From: Streptomyces sp. L-9-10
Lineage (GTDB): Bacteria; Actinomycetota; Actinomycetes; Streptomycetales; Streptomycetaceae
NCBI RefSeq assembly: GCF_004151105.1
Contig: NZ_PHRF01000097.1
Coordinates: 85,246 to 149,245, forward strand
Direction: 5' to 3'
DNA: 64,000 bases
Shown: in pieces, positions 7,659 to 15,945 of the stretch
Numbering within the stretch: position 1 is the stretch's first letter
Layout: each line of letters starts with the position of its first letter
Translations under genes and position numbers: made by a program
The notes under the pieces: generated by a model
The model's input: the letters and a program-made list of their open reading frames with translations, nothing else
Told to the model about the DNA's origin: nothing
The model's database searches: none

Positions 7659-9686
7659 ATGGCAGTAAAAGTGAGCGTCGTCATTCCGGTGTACAACCCG
7701 GGAAAGTACATCGACCCCTGCATCGATTCACTGCTGGCCCAGACACTGCCGGCCGCGGACTTCGAAGTGCTCTTCGTGGACGACGGGTCGACCGACGACA
7801 GCCCGGCCCGCCTCGACAAGCTGGCGGCCGAGCATCCTCATTTCCGGGTGATCCACATCCCCAACTCGGGCTGGCCCGGCAAGCCGAGGAACATCGGCGT
7901 CGCCGAGGCGAAGGGCGAGTACGTCCAGTTCGTGGACCAGGACGACCACATGGCGTCCGACGCGCTGCGACGGCTGTATGAGATGGGTCACCGCAACGGG
8001 TCCGACATCGTGATCGGCAAGGTCGCGTCCAATTTCCGCGGCGTCCCGCACGGTGTGTTCAAGAAGAACCGCGAGAAGTGCGACCTGAGCAATGCGCCGC
8101 TGTACGACAGCCTCACCCCGCACAAGATGTTCCGTACGGAGTTCCTGCGCGAGAACGGCATCGCGTACCCCGAGGGCAAGCGGCGCCTGGAGGACCAGCT
8201 CTACATGATGGAGGCGTATTTCCCCGCCAAGGTCGTATCGATCCTGGGGAATTACACCTGCTACTACTACTCGAAGCGGGACGACGGCCAGAACGCCGGC
8301 TCCGCCAAGATCGTGCCGGCCGGCTACTACGGCAACCTGCGCGAGGTCCTCAAGGTCGTCGTGAAGAACACCGAACCGGGTGAATTCCGGGACCGGCTGC
8401 TGCGGCGCTTCTACCGGGTCGAGATGCTCGGCCGGCTGAGCGAGCCGTCCGTGCTCAACTACACGCCCGAGTACCTCGACGAGATGTGCGACGCGATCCG
8501 TCCGCTCGCCGACGAGTTCATGCACGACGGCGTGCACGACGGCCTCGGCTCGCTGGTCAGACTCCGCTCCACCCTGCTGCGTGCCGACGACCGCCAGGGG
8601 CTGCTGAAGATCGCCCGCTTCGCCAAGTCGGTGAAGGGCGCGGCCCGGCTGGAGGACTTCGACTGGCAGCCGGACGGCAAGGCCGCGGTGAGCGTGACCG
8701 GCCGTCTGGTGCACGGGGAGGACAAGGAGCCGCTGCGGCTGGTCCGCCGTGACAAGCGCTACTTCCTGCACCCGGACATCACCGAGGGCCTGCTGCCGGA
8801 CGGTGAACTCTTCGACGTCACCGACGACATGGACAGCTTCAAGGGCGAGATGTCGCTGCGCAACCGCGAGACCGCCGTCGAGTGGCCGTGCGTCGCGGAG
8901 TTCACCGCCACGATCGAGGCGCTGGGCGAGGACACGTACGAGGTCGTCCTGCGCGGCACCGGCGAGGTCACGAGCGAGGCGGTCAAGGGCCGCGGCCGGG
9001 TCTCCCGCGGCTTCTGGGACGTCTGGGTGCCGCTGCGCGGGCTCGGGCTGGTGCGGAAGGCCAGGCTCGGCGCGGACCGCGCCGCGTCGGTCGACGCCAA
9101 GTGCCTTCCCGCGCTGCTCGGTTCGCCCGCGCGCCCGGTGATCCCGTACTTCACCGACCCGCACGGCAACCTCACCCTCGATGTCGCGGGCCGCGCCAAG
9201 AAGATGGCCACGTATCTCGCGGACCGGCCCGCGCGGCGGATGCCCGGCAACCGTCCCGAGCTGCGTCTCGATGTGTTCACCGGCACCAAGTCCGGTTCGC
9301 AGGCGGTCGAGTTGGTGCTGACCCCGGCGGACGGCAACGCGCTGACCGCGCCGTCCACGCTCCGTCCCGACCAGGGCCGGGCCCATCTCGGCGTCCCCGC
9401 CCGGGTGCCGGACCTGCCGGCGGGACCGGCGCAGCTCTCGGTGCGGCTGGACGGGCCGAAGGGCCCCGTGCTGCCGCTCTGCGAGGTGCCCGTGGGCCAG
9501 GGCGGCCGGATCCGGCTGGACCAGAGCGGTCTGGACACGGTCGATCCGCTTCTCGTCCGTGAGGTGACGGTGAAGCGCCGCCGGGCGACGCTGCGCCGGG
9601 TGCTCCGCTCGGCCGGCGGTCCGATCGTGCGCCGGCTCCCCTCCTCGGCGCGCAAGAAGGTGCGCCGTCTCGCCGCCCGTCTCTGA
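7659..9686 (+). CDS. GT2 glycosyltransferase with extra C-terminal domains, TarS-like
   Basis: A 675-aa protein. Residues 1-230 form a GT-A domain: VSVVIPVYNPGKYI, VLFVDDGSTDDS, NSGWPGKPRNIG, the metal-binding VDQDDHM and the putative catalytic Asp in RRLEDQLYMMEAYF. The run of motifs closely follows S. aureus TarS, which adds GlcNAc to ribitol-phosphate wall teichoic acid. The C-terminal 350 residues are beta-rich (probably Ig-like) and end in an Arg/Lys tail RKKVRRLAARL, fitting peripheral membrane or polymer binding. Start chosen as MAVKVSVVIP; MGQSV at 7644 is possible. The exact sugar and acceptor are inferred, not proven. Confidence 0.85.
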   Translation: MAVKVSVVIPVYNPGKYIDPCIDSLLAQTLPAADFEVLFVDDGSTDDSPARLDKLAAEHPHFRVIHIPNSGWPGKPRNIGVAEAKGEYVQFVDQDDHMASDALRRLYEMGHRNGSDIVIGKVASNFRGVPHGVFKKNREKCDLSNAPLYDSLTPHKMFRTEFLRENGIAYPEGKRRLEDQLYMMEAYFPAKVVSILGNYTCYYYSKRDDGQNAGSAKIVPAGYYGNLREVLKVVVKNTEPGEFRDRLLRRFYRVEMLGRLSEPSVLNYTPEYLDEMCDAIRPLADEFMHDGVHDGLGSLVRLRSTLLRADDRQGLLKIARFAKSVKGAARLEDFDWQPDGKAAVSVTGRLVHGEDKEPLRLVRRDKRYFLHPDITEGLLPDGELFDVTDDMDSFKGEMSLRNRETAVEWPCVAEFTATIEALGEDTYEVVLRGTGEVTSEAVKGRGRVSRGFWDVWVPLRGLGLVRKARLGADRAASVDAKCLPALLGSPARPVIPYFTDPHGNLTLDVAGRAKKMATYLADRPARRMPGNRPELRLDVFTGTKSGSQAVELVLTPADGNALTAPSTLRPDQGRAHLGVPARVPDLPAGPAQLSVRLDGPKGPVLPLCEVPVGQGGRIRLDQSGLDTVDPLLVREVTVKRRRATLRRVLRSAGGPIVRRLPSSARKKVRRLAARL

Positions 9687-9756
9687 CCGGCCGCGCCCTC
9701 ATCTCCCGAGCAATGAGCGACAAGTACGGCAAGTAACAGAACAAGGACGTGATCAC

Positions 9757-10356
9757 ATGCGGCAGCTCTCGGTCGAAGGCGCCTGGGTACATGAGCCGAA
9801 GATCTTCCCGGACAGCCGTGGCAGCTTCCACGAGTGGTTCAAGGCCCCGGACTTCACCGAGGCGGCCGGCCACCCGCTGCGTCTCGCCCAGGCGAACTGC
9901 TCCGTGTCCAGCCGCGGCACGCTGCGCGGGATCCACTTCGCCGATGTGCCGCCCAGCCAGGCCAAGTACGTGAAGTGTGTGCGCGGCGCGGTCCTCGACG
10001 TCATCGTGGACATCCGGGTCGGCTCCCCCACGTACCGGCAGTGGGAGGCGGTACGGCTGGACGATGTGGATCACCACGCCGTCTATCTCGCCGAGGGGCT
10101 CGGCCACGCGTTCATGGCGCTGACGGACGACGCGACGGTGGTCTATCTGTGCTCCGAGGGGTACGCCCCCGGGCGCGAGCACGGCATCACCCCGCTGGAC
10201 CCGGAGCTCGGTATCGAGTGGCCCGAGGGCATCACCCCGCTGCTCTCCGACAAGGACGCGGCGGCGCCGACCCTCGCGGAGGCCGAGGCCCAGGGCCTGC
10301 TCCCGTCGTACGAGGACTGCGCGGCGTACTACGCCGAGCTGGCCGCCCGCGGCTGA
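9757..10356 (+). CDS. rmlC: dTDP-4-dehydrorhamnose 3,5-epimerase
   Basis: Third step of dTDP-L-rhamnose synthesis (also called rfbC). The 199-aa cupin shows DSRGSFHEWF, NCSVSSRGTLRGIHF with the conserved His, the barrel strand KYVKCVRGAVLDVIVDIRVGSPT and GLGHAFMALTDDATVVYLCSEGY. AAGGA lies 8 bases before the ATG. It follows the TarS-like gene on the plus strand by 70 bases and converges on the other rhamnose genes, so the four rml genes are split between two strands but within 5 kb. Confidence 0.95.
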   Translation: MRQLSVEGAWVHEPKIFPDSRGSFHEWFKAPDFTEAAGHPLRLAQANCSVSSRGTLRGIHFADVPPSQAKYVKCVRGAVLDVIVDIRVGSPTYRQWEAVRLDDVDHHAVYLAEGLGHAFMALTDDATVVYLCSEGYAPGREHGITPLDPELGIEWPEGITPLLSDKDAAAPTLAEAEAQGLLPSYEDCAAYYAELAARG

Positions 10357-10379
10357 GCAGCACCGGCGCGACAGGCGCA

Positions 10380-10424
10380 TACGGAAGGGGCCCGAGCGAT
10401 CGCATCGCTCGGGCCCCTTCCGTA
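10380..10424. terminator. Bidirectional terminator between rmlC and the methyltransferase gene
   Basis: Perfect 21-base arms (10380-10400 and 10404-10424) around a 3-base loop, sitting between two converging genes. One of the strongest hairpins in the window. Confidence 0.85.
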
Positions 10425-10436
10425 CGGTCCGCCGGA

Positions 10437-11231
10437 TCAGCCGGTGACCGCCTCGATCTGCCGGCGCAGCGGCGCGAAGGCCGACCGCGAGCGGCGCAGA
10501 TTCCGGGCGCGGGCCAGACCGGGCCAGAACCCGGCCCCGAGCAGCGCTTCGGGCCGTACCGCGTTCTTACGGACCAGCACCTCTTCGGGCACGTCCTGCG
10601 GGTCCGGTACGACGTACTCCTCGATGATCTTGTCGTACGCGTCCTTCAGCACCGTGCTCTCGGGGTTCGCGCCGAAGATGGCCACCACCCCGGTCGGCTC
10701 GGTGTCGACATCGACGACCAGCAGGTCGGGGCGGTACCGCCGCAGGACCGTGGCCACCTTGTAGACGTCTCCGGCCCAGAACTTGGTGTGCCGGTCGCGC
10801 GCCGCCTCGTCGACATCGCGCGGCAGCATGTCGTCCAGGACGATCACGCTGGACCAGCGGGAGTGCTTCTCGACGTTCATGAAGTCGCGCAGCGCGAACT
10901 CGAAGAGATGCATGCCGTCGATGAACGACAGCTCCAGCTTCGGATCACCGCCGAAGAGGTTGACCGGGTCACGCCGGGCGAGCGCGCGGAACGGATTGCG
11001 GCCGTTGCGCAGATGGATCAGCGGATCCTTGCGGGCGAAGAAATCGTCGCTGGTGGCCTTGACCAGATGGACATCGCAGCTGATGTCCGTGACGACCCGG
11101 AACGCCGGGTCGACCGCGACCGACGGAACGCGGGACAGAGCCAGGCTGCGGCCGTCATTGACCCCGATTTCCAAGTAGGTGCGGGGTTTGTACACACGGT
11201 GCAGTTGGCGCAGGAAGCCGTGGCGATCCAC
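10437..11231 (-). CDS. Class I SAM-dependent methyltransferase-like protein
   Basis: A 264-aa protein with a Rossmann SAM-binding start, KPRTYLEIGVNDGRSLA (motif I, residues 15-31), an acidic strand SFIDGMHLFEFALRD (about 102-116) and VIVLDDMLPRDVDEAARDRH (about 128-147). This layout resembles Methyltransf_24 and cephalosporin-hydroxylase-like enzymes that act on sugars or small molecules. It is the last gene of the minus-strand rml run, so it may methylate a rhamnose or other polymer sugar; that is inference. GTG start at 11231 with AAGGGG 8 bases upstream, inside a palindrome. The C-terminus is very basic. Confidence 0.75.
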   Translation of the reverse strand: MDRHGFLRQLHRVYKPRTYLEIGVNDGRSLALSRVPSVAVDPAFRVVTDISCDVHLVKATSDDFFARKDPLIHLRNGRNPFRALARRDPVNLFGGDPKLELSFIDGMHLFEFALRDFMNVEKHSRWSSVIVLDDMLPRDVDEAARDRHTKFWAGDVYKVATVLRRYRPDLLVVDVDTEPTGVVAIFGANPESTVLKDAYDKIIEEYVVPDPQDVPEEVLVRKNAVRPEALLGAGFWPGLARARNLRRSRSAFAPLRRQIEAVTG

Positions 11232-11242
11232 GTAAGGGGCCC

Positions 11243-11326
11243 TTCACTGAGAATCAACAACCAGGGATTGATTCTCAGTGAACTTAGTGTGCCTCCTGGT
11301 TGTACGTAAACATCTACTGGCCAGTA
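11243..11326. promoter_or_regulatory. Nested palindromes between rmlD and the methyltransferase gene
   Basis: Three elements lie in 110 bases. A 15-base perfect inverted repeat (11243-11257 / 11268-11282) has a 10-base loop. The loop's CCTGGTTG (minus strand) is complementary to CAACCAGG located 13 bases upstream of the hairpin. A 12-base palindrome TACTGGCCAGTA lies at 11315-11326. The AT content is unusual for this genome. A transcript from rmlD into the methyltransferase gene could form a pseudoknot here; a protein operator is the alternative. Confidence 0.6.
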
Positions 11327-11341
11327 ACACCCATTTGGCGC

Positions 11342-12223
11342 TCAGCCCCGCTCGGCACGCACCAGTGCGGGGAAGGCCTCGTCGAGCGCCGCACGCCAGT
11401 CACGGATCGGGTCGATCCCCGCGGCCTTCCACCGTTCGTGTCCCAGCACGCTGTACGCGGGCCGGGGCGCGGGGCGCACGAACGCCTCGCTGGTGGTCGG
11501 ACGGACCCGCTCCGGGTCGGCGCCGAGCAGCCGGAAGATCTCCCTGGTGAACCCGAACCAGGTCGTCTCGCCGCCGCTGGTGCCGTGGTAGACCCCGGCC
11601 GGAGCCGTCCCCGCGAGCGCCGCCAGGCCCAGCAGGACCAGCCGGTCCGCGAGGTCGCCGGTCCAGGTGGGCTGGCCGAGCTGGTCGTCGACCACGTCGA
11701 GGGTGTCCTTGATCCCCTCCAGCTTGATCATCGTCCGGACGAAGTTGCCGCCGCCCGCGCCGTACAGCCAGGCCGTACGGACCACGAAACCGGTCTCCGG
11801 CAGGGTGTCCAGGACCGCGCGCTCCCCGGCCAGCTTGGTGCGGCCGTAGGCGCTGCGCGGGGCGGTGGGATCGTCCTCGCCGTACGGGGTGCTGGCGTCC
11901 CCGGCGAAGACGTAGTCCGTGGAGACCTGGACCAGGACGGCGCCGGACGCCGCGCACGCCTCGGCGAGGACGCGGGGTCCTGTGCCGTTGACGGCGAGCG
12001 CCTCGGCCTCCTTGGTCTCGGCGTCGTCCACGGCCGTCCAGGCTGCGCAGTTGACCACGACGTCCGGCGTGTGGGCCGCCAGGGCGGCGCGCACCGCACC
12101 GGGGTCCGTGATGTCCAGCGCGGTACGGTCCAGGCCCGCCGCGCTCTCCCCGGCCCCGGCGAGCCGGGCCAGCAGGTCCTGGCCGAGCATGCCGCCGGCG
12201 CCGGTGACGAGCCAGCGGCTCAC
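11342..12223 (-). CDS. rmlD: dTDP-4-dehydrorhamnose reductase
   Basis: Final step of dTDP-L-rhamnose synthesis (rfbD), reducing the 4-keto sugar with NAD(P)H. The 293-aa protein has the SDR nucleotide motif WLVTGAGGMLGQDLL, the conserved VNCAAWTAVDDAE, STDYVFAGDASTPYGEDD and the catalytic YGRTK. The GTG at 12223 overlaps the rmlB stop in a GTGA junction, indicating translational coupling, and is preferred over longer starts. It forms a tight rmlA-rmlB-rmlD run on the minus strand. Confidence 0.95.
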   Translation of the reverse strand: MSRWLVTGAGGMLGQDLLARLAGAGESAAGLDRTALDITDPGAVRAALAAHTPDVVVNCAAWTAVDDAETKEAEALAVNGTGPRVLAEACAASGAVLVQVSTDYVFAGDASTPYGEDDPTAPRSAYGRTKLAGERAVLDTLPETGFVVRTAWLYGAGGGNFVRTMIKLEGIKDTLDVVDDQLGQPTWTGDLADRLVLLGLAALAGTAPAGVYHGTSGGETTWFGFTREIFRLLGADPERVRPTTSEAFVRPAPRPAYSVLGHERWKAAGIDPIRDWRAALDEAFPALVRAERG

Positions 12224-13206
12224 AGCGCGGCCCGCCCCTTCAGCGGCTCCCACCAGGCGCGGTTCTCGCGGTACCACGCCACGGTCTCCGCGAGGCCCGT
12301 GGCGAAGTCCTTGCGGGGCTCGTACCCCAGCTCCGTACGGATCTTGGAGCAGTCCACGGAGTAGCGGCGGTCATGGCCCTTGCGGTCGGTGACGTACTCG
12401 ACGCTGGTGTCCCAGTCCGCTCCGCACGCCTCCAGCAGAAGCCCGGTCAGCTCCTTGTTGGACAGCTCCGTGCCGCCGCCGATGTTGTAGACCTCACCGG
12501 CGCGGCCCTTCGTGCGGACCAGCTCGATGCCCTGCACGTGGTCGTTGATGTGCAGCCAGTCGCGGATGTTGCCGCCGTCGCCGTACAGCGGGACCTTCTT
12601 GCCGTCCAGCAGGTTCGTGATGAACAGCGGGATGACCTTCTCGGGGAAGTGGTGGTGCCCGTAGTTGTTGGAGCAGCGGGTCACCCGCACATCGAGGCCG
12701 TGCGTGCGGTGGTACGAGAGCGCGATCAGGTCGCTGGACGCCTTCGCCGAGGAGTAGGGCGAGTTGGGCTCCAGCGGGTGGGTCTCCGGCCAGGAGCCCT
12801 CGTCGATCGAGCCGTAGACCTCGTCGGTGGAGATGTGCACGAAGGTCTTCACACCGGCGCGGTGCGCGGCGTCGATCAGCGTGTGCGTGCCCACGACGTT
12901 CGTACGGACGAACTCCGCACCGCCGTCGATCGAGCGGTCCACGTGCGACTCCGCGGCGAAGTGCACCACCTGGTCGTGCTCGGCCATCAGCTTGGCGACC
13001 AGCTCGGGGTCGCAGATGTCGCCCTGGACGAAGGAGAACCCGGGGTGGTCGCGGACCTCGTCGAGGTTGGCCGGGTTGCCCGCGTAGGTGAGCTTGTCGA
13101 GCACGGTCAGCTCGACATCGCCGGGACCCTGGGGGCCCAGGACCGTACGGACGTAGTGCGAGCCGATGAAACCGGCACCGCCGGTCACGAGAATCCTGTC
13201 GGTCAT
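12220..13206 (-). CDS. rmlB: dTDP-glucose 4,6-dehydratase
   Basis: Second step of dTDP-L-rhamnose synthesis (rfbB): NAD-dependent conversion of dTDP-glucose to the 4-keto-6-deoxy sugar. The 328-aa extended SDR shows ILVTGGAGFIGSHYVR at the N-terminus, HFAAESHVDRSI, HISTDEVYGSI and the catalytic YSSAK, then the sugar-binding SNNYGHHHFPEKVIPLFI and YGDGGNIRDWLHINDH. It overlaps rmlA by four bases (ATGA) and rmlD by four, so the three are coupled. Confidence 0.97.
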   Translation of the reverse strand: MTDRILVTGGAGFIGSHYVRTVLGPQGPGDVELTVLDKLTYAGNPANLDEVRDHPGFSFVQGDICDPELVAKLMAEHDQVVHFAAESHVDRSIDGGAEFVRTNVVGTHTLIDAAHRAGVKTFVHISTDEVYGSIDEGSWPETHPLEPNSPYSSAKASSDLIALSYHRTHGLDVRVTRCSNNYGHHHFPEKVIPLFITNLLDGKKVPLYGDGGNIRDWLHINDHVQGIELVRTKGRAGEVYNIGGGTELSNKELTGLLLEACGADWDTSVEYVTDRKGHDRRYSVDCSKIRTELGYEPRKDFATGLAETVAWYRENRAWWEPLKGRAAL

Positions 13207-14270
13207 GAAGAGATCTGCACCTTGCTGTGGTCACCGAGGACGAGTCGGTGGGCGGACGGGTTTCGGGGCGCGGGGGTGATCTCGACATCGCGGCCGATCA
13301 GCGACGCCTCCACCCGGCGCACGCCGGTGAGCGAGGAACCCCGCAGAACGATGGAGTACTCGATCTCGCTGTCCTCGATCCTGCATCCTTCGGAGACCGA
13401 GGTGAAGGGACCGATGTAGGCGTCGCTGACCACCGTGTCCGCGCCGATGATCGCGGGGCCGACGATCCGGCTGCCGGTGACCCGCGCGCCCTTCTCGATC
13501 CTGACCCGCCCTATGATCTCCGTCGCCTCGTCGACGCTGCCGTCGCGGCACGGCTCGACGGTCTCCAGCACCGAGCGGTTGACCTCCAGCATGTCGGCGA
13601 CATTGCCGGTGTCCTTCCAGTAACCGGAGATGGTCGTGGAGCGGACGTCGCGCTTCTGGTCGATCAGCCACTGGATGGCGTGTGTGATCTCCAGCTCACC
13701 GCGCCAGGAGGGCTCGATCGAGCGCACGGCCTCATGGATGGCCGGGGTGAAGAGATAGACGCCGACGAGCGCGAGATCGCTCTTCGGCTCCTTGGGCTTC
13801 TCCTCCAGGGCCACCACCCTGCCCGCGCCGTCGAGTTCGGCCACGCCGAAGGAGGTGGGATTGGGGACCTTCGTGAGCAGGATCTGCGCCTCGGGGCGGT
13901 CCTCGCGGAAGCCGTCGACCAGGCCCGTGATGCCACCGACGATGAAGTTGTCACCGAGGTACATCACGAAATCCTCCTCGCCCAGGAACTCACGGGCGAT
14001 CAGGACCGCGTGCGCCAGCCCGAGAGGGGCGTCCTGCTGGAGGTAGGTGACCTTTATGCCGAATTGCGAGCCGTCGCCGACCGCCTCGCGGATCTCCGCC
14101 GCGGTGTCGCCGACGATCACGCCGACCTCGGTGATCCCCGCTTCGGCGATGGCCTCGAGCCCGTAGAAGAGCACGGGCTTGTTCGCCACGGGGACCAGCT
14201 GTTTCGCGGAGGTATGTGTGATGGGGCGCAGACGGGTACCCGCCCCGCCGGACAGTACGAGAGCCTTCAC
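13203..14270 (-). CDS. rmlA: Glucose-1-phosphate thymidylyltransferase (long form)
   Basis: First step of dTDP-L-rhamnose synthesis (rfbA): couples dTTP and glucose-1-phosphate. The 355-aa protein is the long type with a nucleotidyltransferase domain, ALVLSGGAGTRLRPITHTSAKQ at the N-terminus and MYLGDNFIVGG near residue 105, plus a C-terminal left-handed beta-helix of hexapeptide repeats, as in StrD-like enzymes of actinomycetes. The GTG at 14270 follows GGGATAGGGATA. A TAAAAT hexamer at 14325-14330 (minus strand) is a candidate -10, about 55 bases upstream. Confidence 0.95.
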   Translation of the reverse strand: MKALVLSGGAGTRLRPITHTSAKQLVPVANKPVLFYGLEAIAEAGITEVGVIVGDTAAEIREAVGDGSQFGIKVTYLQQDAPLGLAHAVLIAREFLGEEDFVMYLGDNFIVGGITGLVDGFREDRPEAQILLTKVPNPTSFGVAELDGAGRVVALEEKPKEPKSDLALVGVYLFTPAIHEAVRSIEPSWRGELEITHAIQWLIDQKRDVRSTTISGYWKDTGNVADMLEVNRSVLETVEPCRDGSVDEATEIIGRVRIEKGARVTGSRIVGPAIIGADTVVSDAYIGPFTSVSEGCRIEDSEIEYSIVLRGSSLTGVRRVEASLIGRDVEITPAPRNPSAHRLVLGDHSKVQISS

Positions 14271-14324
14271 TATCCCTATCCCTGCTGAGATTCCGATGCT
14301 GTCCGGGCGTCGCCCGACAGTCCG

Positions 14325-14330
14325 ATTTTA
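14325..14330 (-). promoter_or_regulatory. Candidate -10 box for the rmlABD run
   Basis: Minus-strand TAAAAT in a GC-rich intergenic gap, with an imperfect GC hairpin (14299-14320) between it and the rmlA start. No recognisable -35 partner was found at 16-19 bases, so the call is tentative. Confidence 0.35.
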
Positions 14331-14521
14331 CCTACGATTTCCTGTGCGGCCCGCCGCCGGTCACCTCAGGAGAGTGAACCGGTGCATACGGGGTGCGCGG
14401 AAGGGCGCTCAGGCGTGCGCGGATGCGCGCTCGTGGGCCCCGCGCGGGCGGGCGCGCGGGATCGTGCCGCCGTACCACCCGGGCACGACTCCCCCGCACC
14501 GCCTCCGGGCCTTCCAACTCC

Positions 14522-15781
14522 TCATGATCCGAGCCTGGTTGGCAGCGAACCGTGCGACCGCTGCACGGCCAGGGCCCGTACCTGCGTCCGCACCCGGCGC
14601 GCCACTCTGCGCGCCAGCGACTTGCGCCGGCGTACGGCCTTGGGCGCCTCTATGCGCCGCAGCCCCGGCTTGCCGAGCCAGTCGGGCACGGTCACCTCGT
14701 ACGAGGCGTCCCGGAGGCCGCTCCCTTTGTCGCCGAAGTGCGGGAAGACGAGGTAGGGCGTACGGCCCCGGCCCCGGTGGACCACCTCGGGCACGGTCTC
14801 CGCCCTGATGAAGGCCAGCATGTCCGCCAGCAGATCGAGCCGGCCGAGCGCGACGCACTCCAGCCGGAGTCGTTCGTTGACCTTGATGCGCGCGGCCACG
14901 CCGGGCGTCCAGTACCGCTCCATCAGCGGCGCCGCCAGCTCCAGCTTGTGCTGTCGGATCCGCTCCGGCTGCTTGAGCATCCCGTGGCCGAACTGCTGGA
15001 TCAGTCCGACCGTGAAGGGTCTGACCATGAGCCGGTCGCGCTTCGGGCCGGCCGGCACCAGCGCGGTGATGAGCGCCATGAGGGCGCCCGTGGCCTCGAA
15101 GCGGAGCGTGTAGTCACCGGTCTTGGTCGCGTGCTTGCCGTCGTCGCGGCCGACCAGGTAGTAGCAGGTGTAGTCGGCGATCACCGAGACGCCGTTGCCC
15201 CGGATGTACGCCTCCATCGTGAACAGGGCGTCCTCACCGGTCCTCAGGCTCTCGTCGAAGCGCAGCCCCAGCCGCTCGATCAGTTCGCGGCGGAAGAGCT
15301 TCTGCGCGCTCAGCGTGTAGACGACCTGGGAGCCGTAGACGTCGACGCGCTCGGCCGTACGGCTCCACATCGAGCCGGGAGCGCCCCGGTTCACCCCCTC
15401 GACTTTGCCGAGCACCACGTCGGTGCCGGCGCGGTCGGCCATGGCGACCAGGCGCTCCAGCGACTCGGCGCCGAAGTAGTCATCGGCGTCGAGGAAGAAG
15501 ACGTAGCGTCCGCGCGCCATGCCGATGCCGACGTTGCGCGGCCCGCTGGGGCCGCCCGAGTTGGCCTGGCGCACCACTCTGGTCGGGATCGCCGTCCGCG
15601 CGGCGAACTCCTCCAGGTACTCACCCGTGCCGTCGGTCGAGCCGTCGTCGATGGCGACGATCTCGATGCGGTCGGAGCCCAGTGTCTGGGCCTCGACCGA
15701 CTCCAGGCAGCGGACCAGATAGGGCATCGCCTCATATGCGCCGACGATCACACTGACGTCAGGAACAGACATAATGTTCAT
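14522..15781 (-). CDS. GT2 glycosyltransferase, TarS/TarP-like
   Basis: A 419-aa protein related to the 675-aa transferase at 7659 but without its long C-terminal extension. It shows DVSVIVGAYEAMPYL, IEIVAIDDGSTDG, NSGGPSGPRNVG, the metal-binding LDADDYF, the NRGAPGSMW loop, YTLSAQKLFRREL and the putative catalytic Asp in TGEDALFTMEAYI. These follow TarS/TarP enzymes that glycosylate ribitol-phosphate teichoic acid. The C-terminus is very basic (RRRKSLARRVARRVR) and probably membrane-seeking. ATG at 15781 used; ATG at 15772 would align better with its paralogue. It sits between the polymerase gene and the rml run. Confidence 0.84.
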   Translation of the reverse strand: MNIMSVPDVSVIVGAYEAMPYLVRCLESVEAQTLGSDRIEIVAIDDGSTDGTGEYLEEFAARTAIPTRVVRQANSGGPSGPRNVGIGMARGRYVFFLDADDYFGAESLERLVAMADRAGTDVVLGKVEGVNRGAPGSMWSRTAERVDVYGSQVVYTLSAQKLFRRELIERLGLRFDESLRTGEDALFTMEAYIRGNGVSVIADYTCYYLVGRDDGKHATKTGDYTLRFEATGALMALITALVPAGPKRDRLMVRPFTVGLIQQFGHGMLKQPERIRQHKLELAAPLMERYWTPGVAARIKVNERLRLECVALGRLDLLADMLAFIRAETVPEVVHRGRGRTPYLVFPHFGDKGSGLRDASYEVTVPDWLGKPGLRRIEAPKAVRRRKSLARRVARRVRTQVRALAVQRSHGSLPTRLGS

Positions 15782-15883
15782 CGCAATTCAAGACAAGAGA
15801 CGTCGAATGTTGGTTGTCTCGTCGCGATGACCGGCATATGTGATGCCCGTCACGACCGGTGTTCCGGGCTGGGCCATGGCAAA

Positions 15884-15923
15884 GGCCCGGCAGTACGCCC
15901 CTAAGGCGTGTCCGTGCCGGGCC
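15884..15923 (-). terminator. Hairpin downstream of the TagF-like gene
   Basis: Outer arms ggcccggca / tgccgggcc with an inner ACGCC / GGCGT stem, 22 bases past the stop codon at 15946. It would separate this gene from the glycosyltransferase gene that follows. Confidence 0.6.
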
Positions 15924-15945
15924 CGATAGCCTCTATGGCCTGTCC

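Noticed and set aside
10380..10424. Attachment site or transposon end at the 21-base inverted repeat
   Set aside because: It lies exactly between converging genes with a 3-base loop, so a bidirectional terminator explains it; no integrase or transposase is present.
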